A stretch of 64,000 nt of DNA. It comes from Actinomycetes bacterium (lineage in GTDB: Bacteria > Actinomycetota > Acidimicrobiia > Acidimicrobiales > Acidimicrobiaceae). A program made the translations under genes and the position numbers. The stretch covers positions 62,001 to 126,000 of the forward strand of contig JAKAQR010000005.1 in the NCBI GenBank assembly GCA_021819725.1. Direction: 5' to 3'. The notes below the pieces were generated by a model, which was given only the letters and a program-made list of their open reading frames with translations, was not told the origin of the DNA and made no database searches. Shown here in pieces: positions 17,387-26,082 of the stretch. The stretch's first letter is position 1; each line of letters begins with the position of its first letter.

Positions 17387-18723
17387 AGGATCTGCTCGAC
17401 GAAGTGCTCCAACTGGCGCAGCGTCCGACACTCGACCACAGCGTTGCACCAGGCGGAGTAGCTCGCCACCGTTGAGTCACCCGTATTCCAGTAGCCTTTT
17501 GGCTCCGGGTTGAGCCAGTATGTTGCTTTTGCCCGTTCAGCGAAGGCTCGGAAATGAAGTTCCTCCGGATCATGATAGTTTGAGCGTGCATCACCACAGA
17601 TGATGAGGGTCGTCGAAGGCGAGATGGCTGCGTGGTAGCGTTCATCAAAGTGCCGAAACGTTGCCCCATAGTCTGAATGTCCAACTAAGCCGACGACCTT
17701 GGCCGACTGGGCAACGTTACGAAGCGCCACCTCAATATCGCCGCCTCTGCCGAGAAGCTCCGTGACCTCGTCGATCTCGTCGATGAAGGCAAAGCTGCGC
17801 AGACGCCGCAGCTCATGCGAGAGTGCGAACAGCAGTTGCATCGTGAACCGCGCAAAGGAGGCGACCGAGCCAGAGACATCAGCGAGCAGGACTACCTCTG
17901 GACGCATCGGCCGATCATCACGGGTCACTGGATCGAGTGGGACACCACCGGTCGACAGTGATCGCCGGATCGTCGCTCGGAAGTCGAGTCGGCCAGTGTT
18001 GTGGGCCCGATGTCGCCGCTCAAGTTTAGCGGTCAGTTTGACAGCCAGCGGAGTAACGATGCGTCGGAGCTCTCGAAGCTCCTCCCGTGAAGCGTGCATA
18101 ATCTCGACGTCCTCCGGCAGATGGAGGCCGAGCGTTCGCGCCACCTCAGTGGCACCACGTGCCTCGACCACGCGCGCCAACACCTCACGATCGATGGCAG
18201 ACGTCAACGCCTTAAGCCGCTGTGCGACCTCAAAATCGGAGTCATCAAAGACCGATGCCGCATCCCCCTGTTGCTGGGTGGCGAGACCTGCCAAAAGCTC
18301 GAAACGCAGCCGGTCAATATCAAGACCCCTCGCAGTTCGATAGGCATAGTAGACACCCGAGACGGGGCGATCCGGGGAGACCCCGGCGAAGCGCTCCACT
18401 GCCCGACCGACTAGCTCGCCTAGCCGCTCATAGTCTTGGGCCAACAAGGCATCGCGAATAGCGTCGATCAGCTCCTCTTCATCCTCGCCGTCAGCCTCAG
18501 CGTGGGAGCCAGCAGAGAAAAAGACATCGAAGAGACGGTAGAAGATCGCCAAGGAGGACTGCTCCTTGACAAGAGTGGCAGCCAACGCCGCACGGAGTAC
18601 CTCTCTGTCGAGCAAGTCAACTGCGACCAAGGCAGCCGCCGCGTCGATCACTGACGATGGTCCCAGACTGACCCCTGCCGCACGAAGGGCTTCAACAAAC
18701 GCAAGAAGAGTGTTGAGTAACAC
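17383..18723 (-). CDS. CoxE-like VWA domain protein, partner of MoxR ATPase
   Basis: This roughly 446-residue soluble protein has the CoxE/VWA layout: a helical N-terminal half and a C-terminal von Willebrand factor A domain with the MIDAS motif DVSGS after PEVVLLA. It lies directly downstream of a MoxR-type AAA+ ATPase, and such pairs act together in cofactor insertion or assembly of protein complexes. The client here is unknown. The chosen start is GTG at 18723, one base after the ATPase stop and translationally coupled; no purine-rich site precedes it, so the start is uncertain. Its TAG stop overlaps that of the convergent secreted protein in CTAG. Confidence 0.82.
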   Translation of the reverse strand: MLLNTLLAFVEALRAAGVSLGPSSVIDAAAALVAVDLLDREVLRAALAATLVKEQSSLAIFYRLFDVFFSAGSHAEADGEDEEELIDAIRDALLAQDYERLGELVGRAVERFAGVSPDRPVSGVYYAYRTARGLDIDRLRFELLAGLATQQQGDAASVFDDSDFEVAQRLKALTSAIDREVLARVVEARGATEVARTLGLHLPEDVEIMHASREELRELRRIVTPLAVKLTAKLERRHRAHNTGRLDFRATIRRSLSTGGVPLDPVTRDDRPMRPEVVLLADVSGSVASFARFTMQLLFALSHELRRLRSFAFIDEIDEVTELLGRGGDIEVALRNVAQSAKVVGLVGHSDYGATFRHFDERYHAAISPSTTLIICGDARSNYHDPEELHFRAFAERAKATYWLNPEPKGYWNTGDSTVASYSAWCNAVVECRTLRQLEHFVEQIL

Positions 18724-18724
18724 G

Positions 18725-19576
18725 TCAGGAGGCTCGTGGCGACAGTTCCTTGAGTGCCCGCTCGATATCGGCACGATGCTTCAACAGAATGGGGAGAGTG
18801 GCGGTCAAGACATCGTCGTCAAGAGAATCCACCGAGAGCGCCATCAAGGATCGACCCCAATCGAGCGTCTCGGCGATCGATGGGCTCTTCTTAAGGTCCA
18901 ATGACCTGAGGCGGGCCACGATGGCCACCAGACGCTCCGCTAGCTCCTCCTCGATCTCAGGTATCGCGGTACGTACGATATCGAGCTCACGAGCTTGGCT
19001 TGGGTAATCGAGATAGAGATAGAGCGCCCGCCGCTTAAGTGCCTCGGAGAGCTCCCGCATGCCATTGGAGGTCAAGACAACGATCGGCTTTGACGTGGCG
19101 ACCACTGTGCCAAGCTCCGGCACGGTCACCTGAAACTCCGCGAGGACCTCAAGCAACAAGGCCTCCGTCTCGACTTCGAGGCGATCCACCTCATCGATCA
19201 GCAGAATCTTCTCCGCTTCGCCCCGTAGTGCCGCCAACAGAGGCCGCTCCAACAGGAACTCCTGTGAGAAGATCGATTGCACCTCTTGGTCAGCTCCTGC
19301 CTGTAGTGCGAGCAGCTGCTTGCGATAGTCCCATTCATAGAGCGCTCGAGATTCGTCGAGCCCTTCATAACACTGCAGGCGAATCAACTCGAGCGAAAAC
19401 GCCCGTGACAGTGCCTTGGCGAGTTCAGTCTTGCCAGTGCCTGCCGGGCCCTCAACCAAAATAGGCTTCGCTAATTTGGTCGCAAGAAAGACGGTGGTGG
19501 CGATCTCGGTACTCGGCAAGTAACCCACCTGAGCGAGTGCGTCCGAGACCTCCTTTTGACTCTGAAGGTACAACAC
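18725..19576 (-). CDS. MoxR-family AAA+ ATPase (CoxD-like)
   Basis: The 283-residue protein has Walker A GPAGTGKT at 43-50, Walker B KILLIDEVDR, and a sensor region around VVLTSNGMRELSEALKRR. Length and motifs fit the MoxR/CoxD group, chaperone-like ATPases that work with a VWA protein, here the next gene. It begins 10 bases after the proA stop on the same strand, so it appears to be the tail of the obg-proBA operon. The start is GTG or the adjacent TTG, following GGAGGGG. Confidence 0.88.
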   Translation of the reverse strand: MLYLQSQKEVSDALAQVGYLPSTEIATTVFLATKLAKPILVEGPAGTGKTELAKALSRAFSLELIRLQCYEGLDESRALYEWDYRKQLLALQAGADQEVQSIFSQEFLLERPLLAALRGEAEKILLIDEVDRLEVETEALLLEVLAEFQVTVPELGTVVATSKPIVVLTSNGMRELSEALKRRALYLYLDYPSQARELDIVRTAIPEIEEELAERLVAIVARLRSLDLKKSPSIAETLDWGRSLMALSVDSLDDDVLTATLPILLKHRADIERALKELSPRAS

Positions 19577-19586
19577 CCCCTCCAGG

Positions 19587-20903
19587 TTAGTGACGAATCT
19601 GACCCTCTCCTTCGATGACGATCTTTGTCGTCGTCAGCTGCGTGATACCCATCGGACCGCGTGCGTGAAGCTTCTGCGTACTGATGCCTATCTCGGCCCC
19701 CATGCCGAGCTGACCTCCATCGACAAAGCGTGTTGAGGCGTTGACCAAGACGCTGGCGGCATCGACCTCACGCTCAAACCGTTGCGCATGGGCTAGGTCG
19801 GACGTGATGATCGCCTCAGAATGACCTGAACTGTACTTGCGGATGTGGTCAATGGCCTCATCAAGGCTATCGACCACACGCACCGCCAAGATCAGATCTA
19901 AGAACTCGCGAGCGTAGTCGTCCTCGGTTGCCGCCACTGCACGGCGACACGCCCGGAGGGTACGCGCATCTCCACGTAACTCCACCGGCGCCAGAGCCGT
20001 GTCCAACAGACCGAGTAATGACTCGGCCACGCTGGCATGGATCAGGAGCGTCTCCATCGCGTTGCAAACACCAGGGCGTTGCATCTTAGCGTTCTCGATG
20101 ATGGTGACGGCCATCGCAAGATCGGCACCCTCGTCCACGTAGACATGGCAATTACCATCGCCATCGATGATCGTGGGCACCGTAGCCTGAGCCCGTACGG
20201 TAGCGATCAGTTCTGGACCACCTCGTGGGATGAGCACATCCATCGCTGTGTCGAGTCGCATAAAAGCAACGGCACCTTCGCGACTCGTCTCAGCTGCTAA
20301 CCCCACCAACTCTATCGGCAAACCCACCTCGGCGAGTGCCCTCCTCACTGAAGCAACGATGGCTTGATTCGAGTGTCGAGCCTGCGACGAGCCTCGTAAC
20401 AGAATGGCGTTCCCCGCATATAGTGCCAGCGCGCTCGCATCCGAGGTCACATTAGGGCGATTCTCATAGATCACACCCACGACTCCAAGAGGCACCCGGA
20501 TCCTACGCACCCTGAGGCCATTAGCCAGGACCCACCCCTCGATTACCTCCCCCACCACGTCGCGTTGGCGGCTAATCGCCCGAACAGAGTCGACCATCGC
20601 TCCTACACGGGACTCATCGAGGGTGAGGCGATCACGTTGAGCGGCGGTCAAGTTATGGGCACTATCGAGATCGAGACGATTCGCCGTGAGGATCTTCGCG
20701 CGATCAGCCTCAAGCGCCCCTGCGATAGCCTCCAGCAACCGGACTCGAACTGCTCCCGCACTCGTGGCCAAAATCCGCTGGGCTACCCTCGCTGCTTCGG
20801 CCATCCTCGTGAGCCCATCACGATCCGTAACGGCACCGTGATCGGCCTCGTGGGCGATTTTGTCTTGCGCGGGCTTGTCCTGGTTTGTCAGATCCTGTCT
20901 CAT
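19587..20903 (-). CDS. proA: gamma-glutamyl phosphate reductase
   Basis: ProA reduces gamma-glutamyl phosphate to glutamate-5-semialdehyde with NADPH in proline synthesis. The 438-residue protein belongs to the aldehyde dehydrogenase superfamily. It shows VPLGVVGVIYENRPNVT, the catalytic Cys in NAKMQRPGVCNAMETLL, and FVDGGQLGMGAEIGIST near the end. A 20-25 residue N-terminal extension rich in Asp and Gln precedes the conserved core, but GAGGTG five bases before the ATG supports this start. It follows proB at a 70-base interval. Confidence 0.95.
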   Translation of the reverse strand: MRQDLTNQDKPAQDKIAHEADHGAVTDRDGLTRMAEAARVAQRILATSAGAVRVRLLEAIAGALEADRAKILTANRLDLDSAHNLTAAQRDRLTLDESRVGAMVDSVRAISRQRDVVGEVIEGWVLANGLRVRRIRVPLGVVGVIYENRPNVTSDASALALYAGNAILLRGSSQARHSNQAIVASVRRALAEVGLPIELVGLAAETSREGAVAFMRLDTAMDVLIPRGGPELIATVRAQATVPTIIDGDGNCHVYVDEGADLAMAVTIIENAKMQRPGVCNAMETLLIHASVAESLLGLLDTALAPVELRGDARTLRACRRAVAATEDDYAREFLDLILAVRVVDSLDEAIDHIRKYSSGHSEAIITSDLAHAQRFEREVDAASVLVNASTRFVDGGQLGMGAEIGISTQKLHARGPMGITQLTTTKIVIEGEGQIRH

Positions 20904-20973
20904 GGCACCTCATAGTGTGATAGAAGGGTGGCCTTCAATTCCCTCCCCAGCGTACACCGTCGGCATTACGATT

Positions 20974-22029
20974 TTAGACAAGAAGAGCGAGATCATCTCG
21001 ATGGACCACGACCCCACGAGTACCAAGAATGGCTGAGGCATCCAAGCGCGTAATCCCTCGAGCGAACACTCCACCCTCCGCCGTCTCGATCTCAACCGTC
21101 GCCCCCGCCATGAAACGACCGCGCACCTGACGGATCCCCACGGCCAACAACGAAGCTGAACTCGAACAGAGCGCCGCTTTCGCCCCCTCATCGACAACCA
21201 GTGAACCCTCTGGGTCGGTCGCGTACGCAATCCAGAGGCGTCGAGCAGGCTCACGTACTCCAAGGGAGGGGATCAAGGTCGATGGAGCGGGACGCCCCTG
21301 TACTGCGGCGACGATGACCCCTTCCGTCTGTGCCGACGCGATCAAACAATCCACTCCAGAGCGCGCCGCAATATTGGCGGCGGCCAACTTCGATGACATC
21401 CCACCGCTTCCGCGCCCAGAGATCGAACCCTGCGCACGCACGGTATCGAAGGCATCAAGCTCGAGACGTTCAATCAGCTGTGCCCCACTCACCCGCCGAG
21501 GATCGGCGTCATAGACGCCTGGCAGGTCCGTCAGCAGAAGTAACAGATCAGCGTGGACTAGGTGGGAGACCAGTGCCGCCAGCCGATCATTGTCACCAAA
21601 GCGGATCTCCTCATTCGCAACGGCATCATTTTCGTTGATCACCGGCACGACGTGCATCCGCAGTAACTCCTCCAGCGTGGCCCTCGCGTGCAGATACTGA
21701 CGGCGATCACCGAAATCCTGAGGTGCCAGCAACATCTGGCCGATCTCCATCCCGTAAGCTCGAAAGCGCTGCGCCAGTTGCGCGAGCAGCTCTACTTGCC
21801 CGACTGCACTGATCGCTTGCAAGACGGCCGCCTCCGCTGGCCGAGCGACACCCAATCGCCGTACACCGAGTGCAATCGCACCCGAGACCACCAGCACCAC
21901 CTCGACGCCGCTCCGACGAACCTCGTCAATACCCTGCACTAACCCGGTGGCGACCTCGGTGCGGAACTCGCCTGCGTCCGTGGTCAACGAGGTCGTCCCA
22001 ACCTTCACAACCAGACGAGCGATCCCCAT
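20974..22029 (-). CDS. proB: glutamate 5-kinase
   Basis: ProB phosphorylates glutamate, the first and usually proline-inhibited step of proline synthesis. The 351-residue protein has the amino-acid kinase domain (VVKVGTTSLTT, VSGAIALG, VPVINENDAV, GRGSGGMSSKL) followed by a C-terminal PUA domain with the RFMAGATVEIE stretch. Its ATG overlaps the obg stop by one base (TGATG), so translation is coupled to obg. Confidence 0.95.
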   Translation of the reverse strand: MGIARLVVKVGTTSLTTDAGEFRTEVATGLVQGIDEVRRSGVEVVLVVSGAIALGVRRLGVARPAEAAVLQAISAVGQVELLAQLAQRFRAYGMEIGQMLLAPQDFGDRRQYLHARATLEELLRMHVVPVINENDAVANEEIRFGDNDRLAALVSHLVHADLLLLLTDLPGVYDADPRRVSGAQLIERLELDAFDTVRAQGSISGRGSGGMSSKLAAANIAARSGVDCLIASAQTEGVIVAAVQGRPAPSTLIPSLGVREPARRLWIAYATDPEGSLVVDEGAKAALCSSSASLLAVGIRQVRGRFMAGATVEIETAEGGVFARGITRLDASAILGTRGVVVHRDDLALLV

Positions 22030-23309
22030 CAGTCCTCCTCGAAGGTGAACTCAAAACTCCCTATCTTCACAAGATCGCCTTCGCGGCAGCCGAGCCGTCG
22101 CAACATCCGGAACACTCCCATGCGTTCCAAGCGCGTATGAACGATCGCGAGTGCATCAGCCTGCCCGAGATCACTCAGACCAACCGCATGGAGCGCATCC
22201 CTGCCATCCACCATGAAGGCCGCATCTCCTGTACGCGTCACCCGTACCTCGAAGTTCGGCCGAGGCCGATAGACCATTCTCTCCACCGTCGCCGGTCCGC
22301 CAGCCTTCGCATCGGCCACCACCTGGGCAAATCCATAGATCACACTCGCCATGCCACGTCGGTCCACATTGGAGACAACCCCAACCAACGGCATGGAGAA
22401 TTGTTCAGCAACACGGCTCATCCGTCGTTGCGCCTCCTCCCCGTCGTCGACAAGATCGAGTCGCGTACCAACAAGCACGCGAGGCCGGTCGCCGAGGGAT
22501 TCCTGATAGTTGGTGAGTTCATGGAGCAACTGCGCAACGCACTCCTCCATTGCACGCTCATCCAAGTCAGCCGGAACCACAAGCGCCAGCGCCACCGCCC
22601 GCTCGACATGCCGCAAAAAGGCATGCCCCAATCCGCGACCCTCGCTCGCTCCCTCGATCAAGCCTGGGATGTCAGCGACGATATACTCTGTTGCGTCAGC
22701 GGGACGTACGACACCGAGATTAGGGATGAGTGTGGTGAAGGCATAGTCGGCAATCTTGGGACGTGCGCGGGAGATGTTGGCAATCAGTGAGGACTTTCCG
22801 ACATTTGGCTCCCCAATCAAGCAGACATCGGCCTTGAGTTTGAGCTCAAGATTAAACCAGAACTCCTCACCCACCTCACCCTGCTCAGCGAAGCCAGGAG
22901 CCCGCCGACGGTTGGAGAGGAATCTAGCATTACCAGCTCCCCCTCGACCGCCACGGGCAATGACGAATGCTGCTCCAGCTTCGGCGAGGTCAGCGACGAG
23001 CGTACCATCGAAGTCGCGTACCACAGTACCAAGCGGAACCCCAACCACCTGATCACGACCACCAGCACCATGCATCTTTTTTCCCTGGCCGTGAGCACCA
23101 TCGCCCGCGCGACGAAAAGGCTGGTCGCGAAAGACAATCAACGAAGCGAGTTGAGGGTCCACCTTCAGGATTACATCGCCACCCTTCCCACCGTCTCCAC
23201 CATCAGGCCCACCGCGATCCACGTGCGCCTCGCGTCGGAATGAGACAGCGCCAGCTCCTCCGTTGCCCCCCTTGACATGGACTTGCGCAGCATCTACGAA
23301 CTCCGCCAT
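22029..23309 (-). CDS. obgE: GTPase Obg (ribosome assembly, stress control)
   Basis: The 426-residue protein has three parts. The glycine-rich Obg fold starts at residue 1 with KGGNGGAGAVSFRREA. The G domain has G1 GEPNVGKSSL and the G3 motif DIPGLIEGASEGRGLG. A C-terminal OCT domain ends the protein. ATG at 23309 has GAGGTGAGG just upstream and gives the standard N terminus; the frame is open upstream but without support. It lies after rplU-rpmA, the classical order, and a strong hairpin stands in the gap to rpmA. Confidence 0.96.
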   Translation of the reverse strand: MAEFVDAAQVHVKGGNGGAGAVSFRREAHVDRGGPDGGDGGKGGDVILKVDPQLASLIVFRDQPFRRAGDGAHGQGKKMHGAGGRDQVVGVPLGTVVRDFDGTLVADLAEAGAAFVIARGGRGGAGNARFLSNRRRAPGFAEQGEVGEEFWFNLELKLKADVCLIGEPNVGKSSLIANISRARPKIADYAFTTLIPNLGVVRPADATEYIVADIPGLIEGASEGRGLGHAFLRHVERAVALALVVPADLDERAMEECVAQLLHELTNYQESLGDRPRVLVGTRLDLVDDGEEAQRRMSRVAEQFSMPLVGVVSNVDRRGMASVIYGFAQVVADAKAGGPATVERMVYRPRPNFEVRVTRTGDAAFMVDGRDALHAVGLSDLGQADALAIVHTRLERMGVFRMLRRLGCREGDLVKIGSFEFTFEED

Positions 23310-23330
23310 CCTCACCTCGCTTATACCAAT

Positions 23331-23357
23331 GAAGGCGGGGCCCAAGACCCCGCCTTC
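23331..23357 (-). terminator. perfect 10-bp stem-loop between rpmA and obg
   Basis: GAAGGCGGGG pairs exactly with CCCCGCCTTC around a seven-base loop, CCCAAGA. Neither side is followed by a clear U-tract, so it may be an attenuating or RNA-stabilising stem rather than a full terminator. It lies 22 bases upstream of the obg start and 147 bases after the rpmA stop. Confidence 0.5.
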
Positions 23358-23503
23358 TAAAATTCACTCGCACCACCTGCCGACCTAACGTGAACCGCTC
23401 GGCCACACCCGACGGAGCTACCCTAACGTCGTATGGCTTGCAGTCGCGACAAGCACTGCGTTCGCACAACTACCGTCCCGCAGAGGACAGGATCGTGCAA
23501 CGG

Positions 23504-23770
23504 CTAGTTGAGGGGATCCTCGATCGGCACCACTGAGACGAACTTACGACCCCGATGCTGCCCATATACCACTTGACCAAACTCTTTGGCGAACAGGGTA
23601 TCGTCGCTACCACGCCCTACATGGTCACCTGGATAAAACTTCGTACCGCGTTGGCGAACAAGAATCGATCCTGCCTGCACCGTCTGACCACCGTAGACCT
23701 TTATCCCCAATCGTTGGGCATTAGAGTCACGGCCGTTCTTAGTGGAACCACCACCCTTAGTCTTTGACAT
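23504..23770 (-). CDS. rpmA: 50S ribosomal protein L27
   Basis: This 88-residue basic protein reaches the peptidyl-transferase centre. It shows the family pattern [18 protein letters not shown] near the N terminus, followed by [19 protein letters not shown]. Here the N terminus is MSKTKGGGS, without the cleavable extension found in Firmicutes. It lies between rplU and obg, the standard operon order. Confidence 0.96.
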   Translation of the reverse strand: MSKTKGGGSTKNGRDSNAQRLGIKVYGGQTVQAGSILVRQRGTKFYPGDHVGRGSDDTLFAKEFGQVVYGQHRGRKFVSVVPIEDPLN

Positions 23771-23910
23771 TATCTCCTCATTCTTTTTGTACTCACGCCT
23801 CTGTCACCCACATCAAAACCTTTACGGCCTGGCGACAGGACCTACTTTGGCGTCATGACCGCACGTCAGGGCGAACACTCCTCCGCAGTCGCTCAACTGA
23901 GCTCCGAGAG

Positions 23911-24222
23911 CTACCCGGCGACGATCGAGGTAATTCGCACTCGAGTGTACTTCTGGCGGTGACCAAAGTGCTTACGCTCGTTCGCCTTGGACTTGTAACG
24001 GAAACCAATAACCTTGGTCCCCTTTACCTCCTCGACGACCTCGCCGACTACCGATACACCGGCAAGCTCATCGGCACGAGCGAGCACTCGCTCATCGTCG
24101 ACAAACAGTACTGGGCGCAGAGACACTTCGTCACCGGCAGGAACGTCAAGACGCTCCACCAGAACCGTCCGACCCTCAAAAACCTTGGCTTGCTTTGAGC
24201 CTACATCAACAACTGCATACAT
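23911..24222 (-). CDS. rplU: 50S ribosomal protein L21
   Basis: This 103-residue protein has the L21 signatures MYAVVDVGSKQAKV at the start and GFRYKSKANERKHFGHRQ near the C terminus. It begins 19 bases after the ribonuclease E/G stop, a linkage seen in many actinobacteria, and shares no separate promoter that I can see. A 140-base gap separates it from rpmA. Confidence 0.96.
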   Translation of the reverse strand: MYAVVDVGSKQAKVFEGRTVLVERLDVPAGDEVSLRPVLFVDDERVLARADELAGVSVVGEVVEEVKGTKVIGFRYKSKANERKHFGHRQKYTRVRITSIVAG

Positions 24223-24241
24223 ATCGGTACTAGTATACGTC

Positions 24242-25801
24242 CTACTGGGTGATCATCGGGTCGATGACATAGCCACTTCCGCCACAACTGGGGCAGACTT
24301 CTGACAGCGCCTCAACAAGTCCTTCCGCGATGCGGTGCCGGGTCATCTGCACGAGGCCCAGCTGCGACATCTCATACACATGGGTTTTGGTCTTATCGCG
24401 TGTCAGTGCGGCACGAAAAGCGCGCATGACATCCTCTCGGTTCTGGGCCTCGATCATATCGACGAAGTCGATAACGATGATACCCCCGATATCACGAAGC
24501 CTCAGTTGACGCGCAATCTCCTCCACCGCTTCGAGGTTGTTCTTATGGATCGTCTCCTCGAGCGAGACGGTACCAACGTTGCGAGAGGTGTTCACGTCGA
24601 TCACCGTCAACGCCTCGGTTCGGTCGATCACAATCGACCCACCGGACGGGAGCCAGACCTTATGTTCAAGAACCTTCTGCAACTGCTCACGGACATGAAA
24701 TTGATCAAAGATGGCCAACTTCTCTGTGGCAGGGTCGAAGTACTCCACCCGATCAGCCAACTCTGGAGAGATCGCCGCGACATATCCGGCAATCTCCTGG
24801 TAGAGGGCGAGGTCATCGATAGTGACCCCACGGAACTCCCGGTTGAACTCCTCCCGGATCACCCGTACTGCCGATGGTGGTTCACGGTAGAGGAGAGCGG
24901 GGGCATGTGCCGATTTAGTCATCTCCTCGATCTTTCTCCACGACTCCATCAAGCTATCGACATCGCGCTTGAGCTCTTCCTTCGTGGATCCCTCAGCAGC
25001 GGTACGCAGAATGACCCCAAAACCTTCAGGAGCAACATCATCGAGAATCCGTCGGAGACGACGACGCTCGTCATCAGGCAGCCGTTTCGAGATCCCAAAA
25101 CTCCCACCGCCTGGCAGCAGAACGGCGAACCGTCCGGGTAGCGAGACCTCCTGGGTCAGGCGCGCACCTTTCTGTGCAATCGGATTCTTGACAACCTGGC
25201 AGATCACTACCTGCTTTGGTCGCAGCAGTTGTTCGATCCGGACGTTACGATCGAATGATTCGAGGTCTTCGCGATCATAACGAACGTCACCACGATAGAG
25301 GACCGCATTCTTATTGGTACCGATGTCAACAAAGGCAGCCTCCATGCCTGGAAGCACGTTCGCCACTCGCCCAAGATAGATATTCCCACTGATATTGGAC
25401 TGCGAGTCGGAGGCCCGTGACACAAAGTGTTGAATCAGCGTTCGACCCTCAAGGATGGCTACCTGAGTAACATCCCCAGCGACATGAACCACCATCTGGT
25501 ACCGGCCGACGGGACGTCCATGGCGCTCACGCGGCGCCCGCTGGGCAAACCGGCGCTTGATCTTAGCTCCCGCATCAATCGTTTCCGCTACTTGACCTTG
25601 GATCTCCATCTCGACTGGCGCTTGCGCCTTTGTGGGCCGTCGCCTCGACTGGGTGCGACGCGGAGGGTTGGTCGCCGTCGTATCTCCCGGCTGGCGAGTT
25701 CGCGAACTCGAACGCCGACCTGTCGACCTTTGGCTCTGAGCTGGCTTACTTTCGCTCGCCACTCCATCGGTACCGGACCCTACCGGGTTCGTTTCTTCCA
25801 T
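24242..25801 (-). CDS. rng: ribonuclease E/G family endoribonuclease
   Basis: This 519-residue RNA-processing enzyme begins with about 95 residues of low-complexity Ser/Arg/Thr/Pro sequence. An S1 RNA-binding segment (GNIYLGRVANVLPGMEAAFVD) and the nuclease domain follow. The catalytic Asp residues lie in VIDVNTSRN and GGIIVIDFVDM, and the zinc-link CPSCGGSGYV is near the C terminus. It lacks the long C-terminal scaffold of enterobacterial RNase E, so it is nearer RNase G. AAAGG precedes the ATG. It heads the rplU-rpmA-obg group. Confidence 0.93.
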   Translation of the reverse strand: MEETNPVGSGTDGVASESKPAQSQRSTGRRSSSRTRQPGDTTATNPPRRTQSRRRPTKAQAPVEMEIQGQVAETIDAGAKIKRRFAQRAPRERHGRPVGRYQMVVHVAGDVTQVAILEGRTLIQHFVSRASDSQSNISGNIYLGRVANVLPGMEAAFVDIGTNKNAVLYRGDVRYDREDLESFDRNVRIEQLLRPKQVVICQVVKNPIAQKGARLTQEVSLPGRFAVLLPGGGSFGISKRLPDDERRRLRRILDDVAPEGFGVILRTAAEGSTKEELKRDVDSLMESWRKIEEMTKSAHAPALLYREPPSAVRVIREEFNREFRGVTIDDLALYQEIAGYVAAISPELADRVEYFDPATEKLAIFDQFHVREQLQKVLEHKVWLPSGGSIVIDRTEALTVIDVNTSRNVGTVSLEETIHKNNLEAVEEIARQLRLRDIGGIIVIDFVDMIEAQNREDVMRAFRAALTRDKTKTHVYEMSQLGLVQMTRHRIAEGLVEALSEVCPSCGGSGYVIDPMITQ

Positions 25802-26082
25802 TCAAAAACCTTTCAAAATCACTCATGCGAGCACTGCGGCACCCATCAAACGTTGGACGATGCCGGGAGTAACAACGCCGCACGGTAACGCGCGCATGAT
25901 TCAAAGCAGAATGAGCAATGCCCCTATCCCGGCGGCATGCAACTCCGTCGAGGAGTGATAATCGGTCTGTGACGATCAACTCAGTGGGCACATACTGCAA
26001 CATCTCACTCGCTAGTGTAGTAGCCCACTCAGAGGCGTCGATCGAAAGCCGACACCCCAATCCAGGGCTGCTCCCCTTGCGG

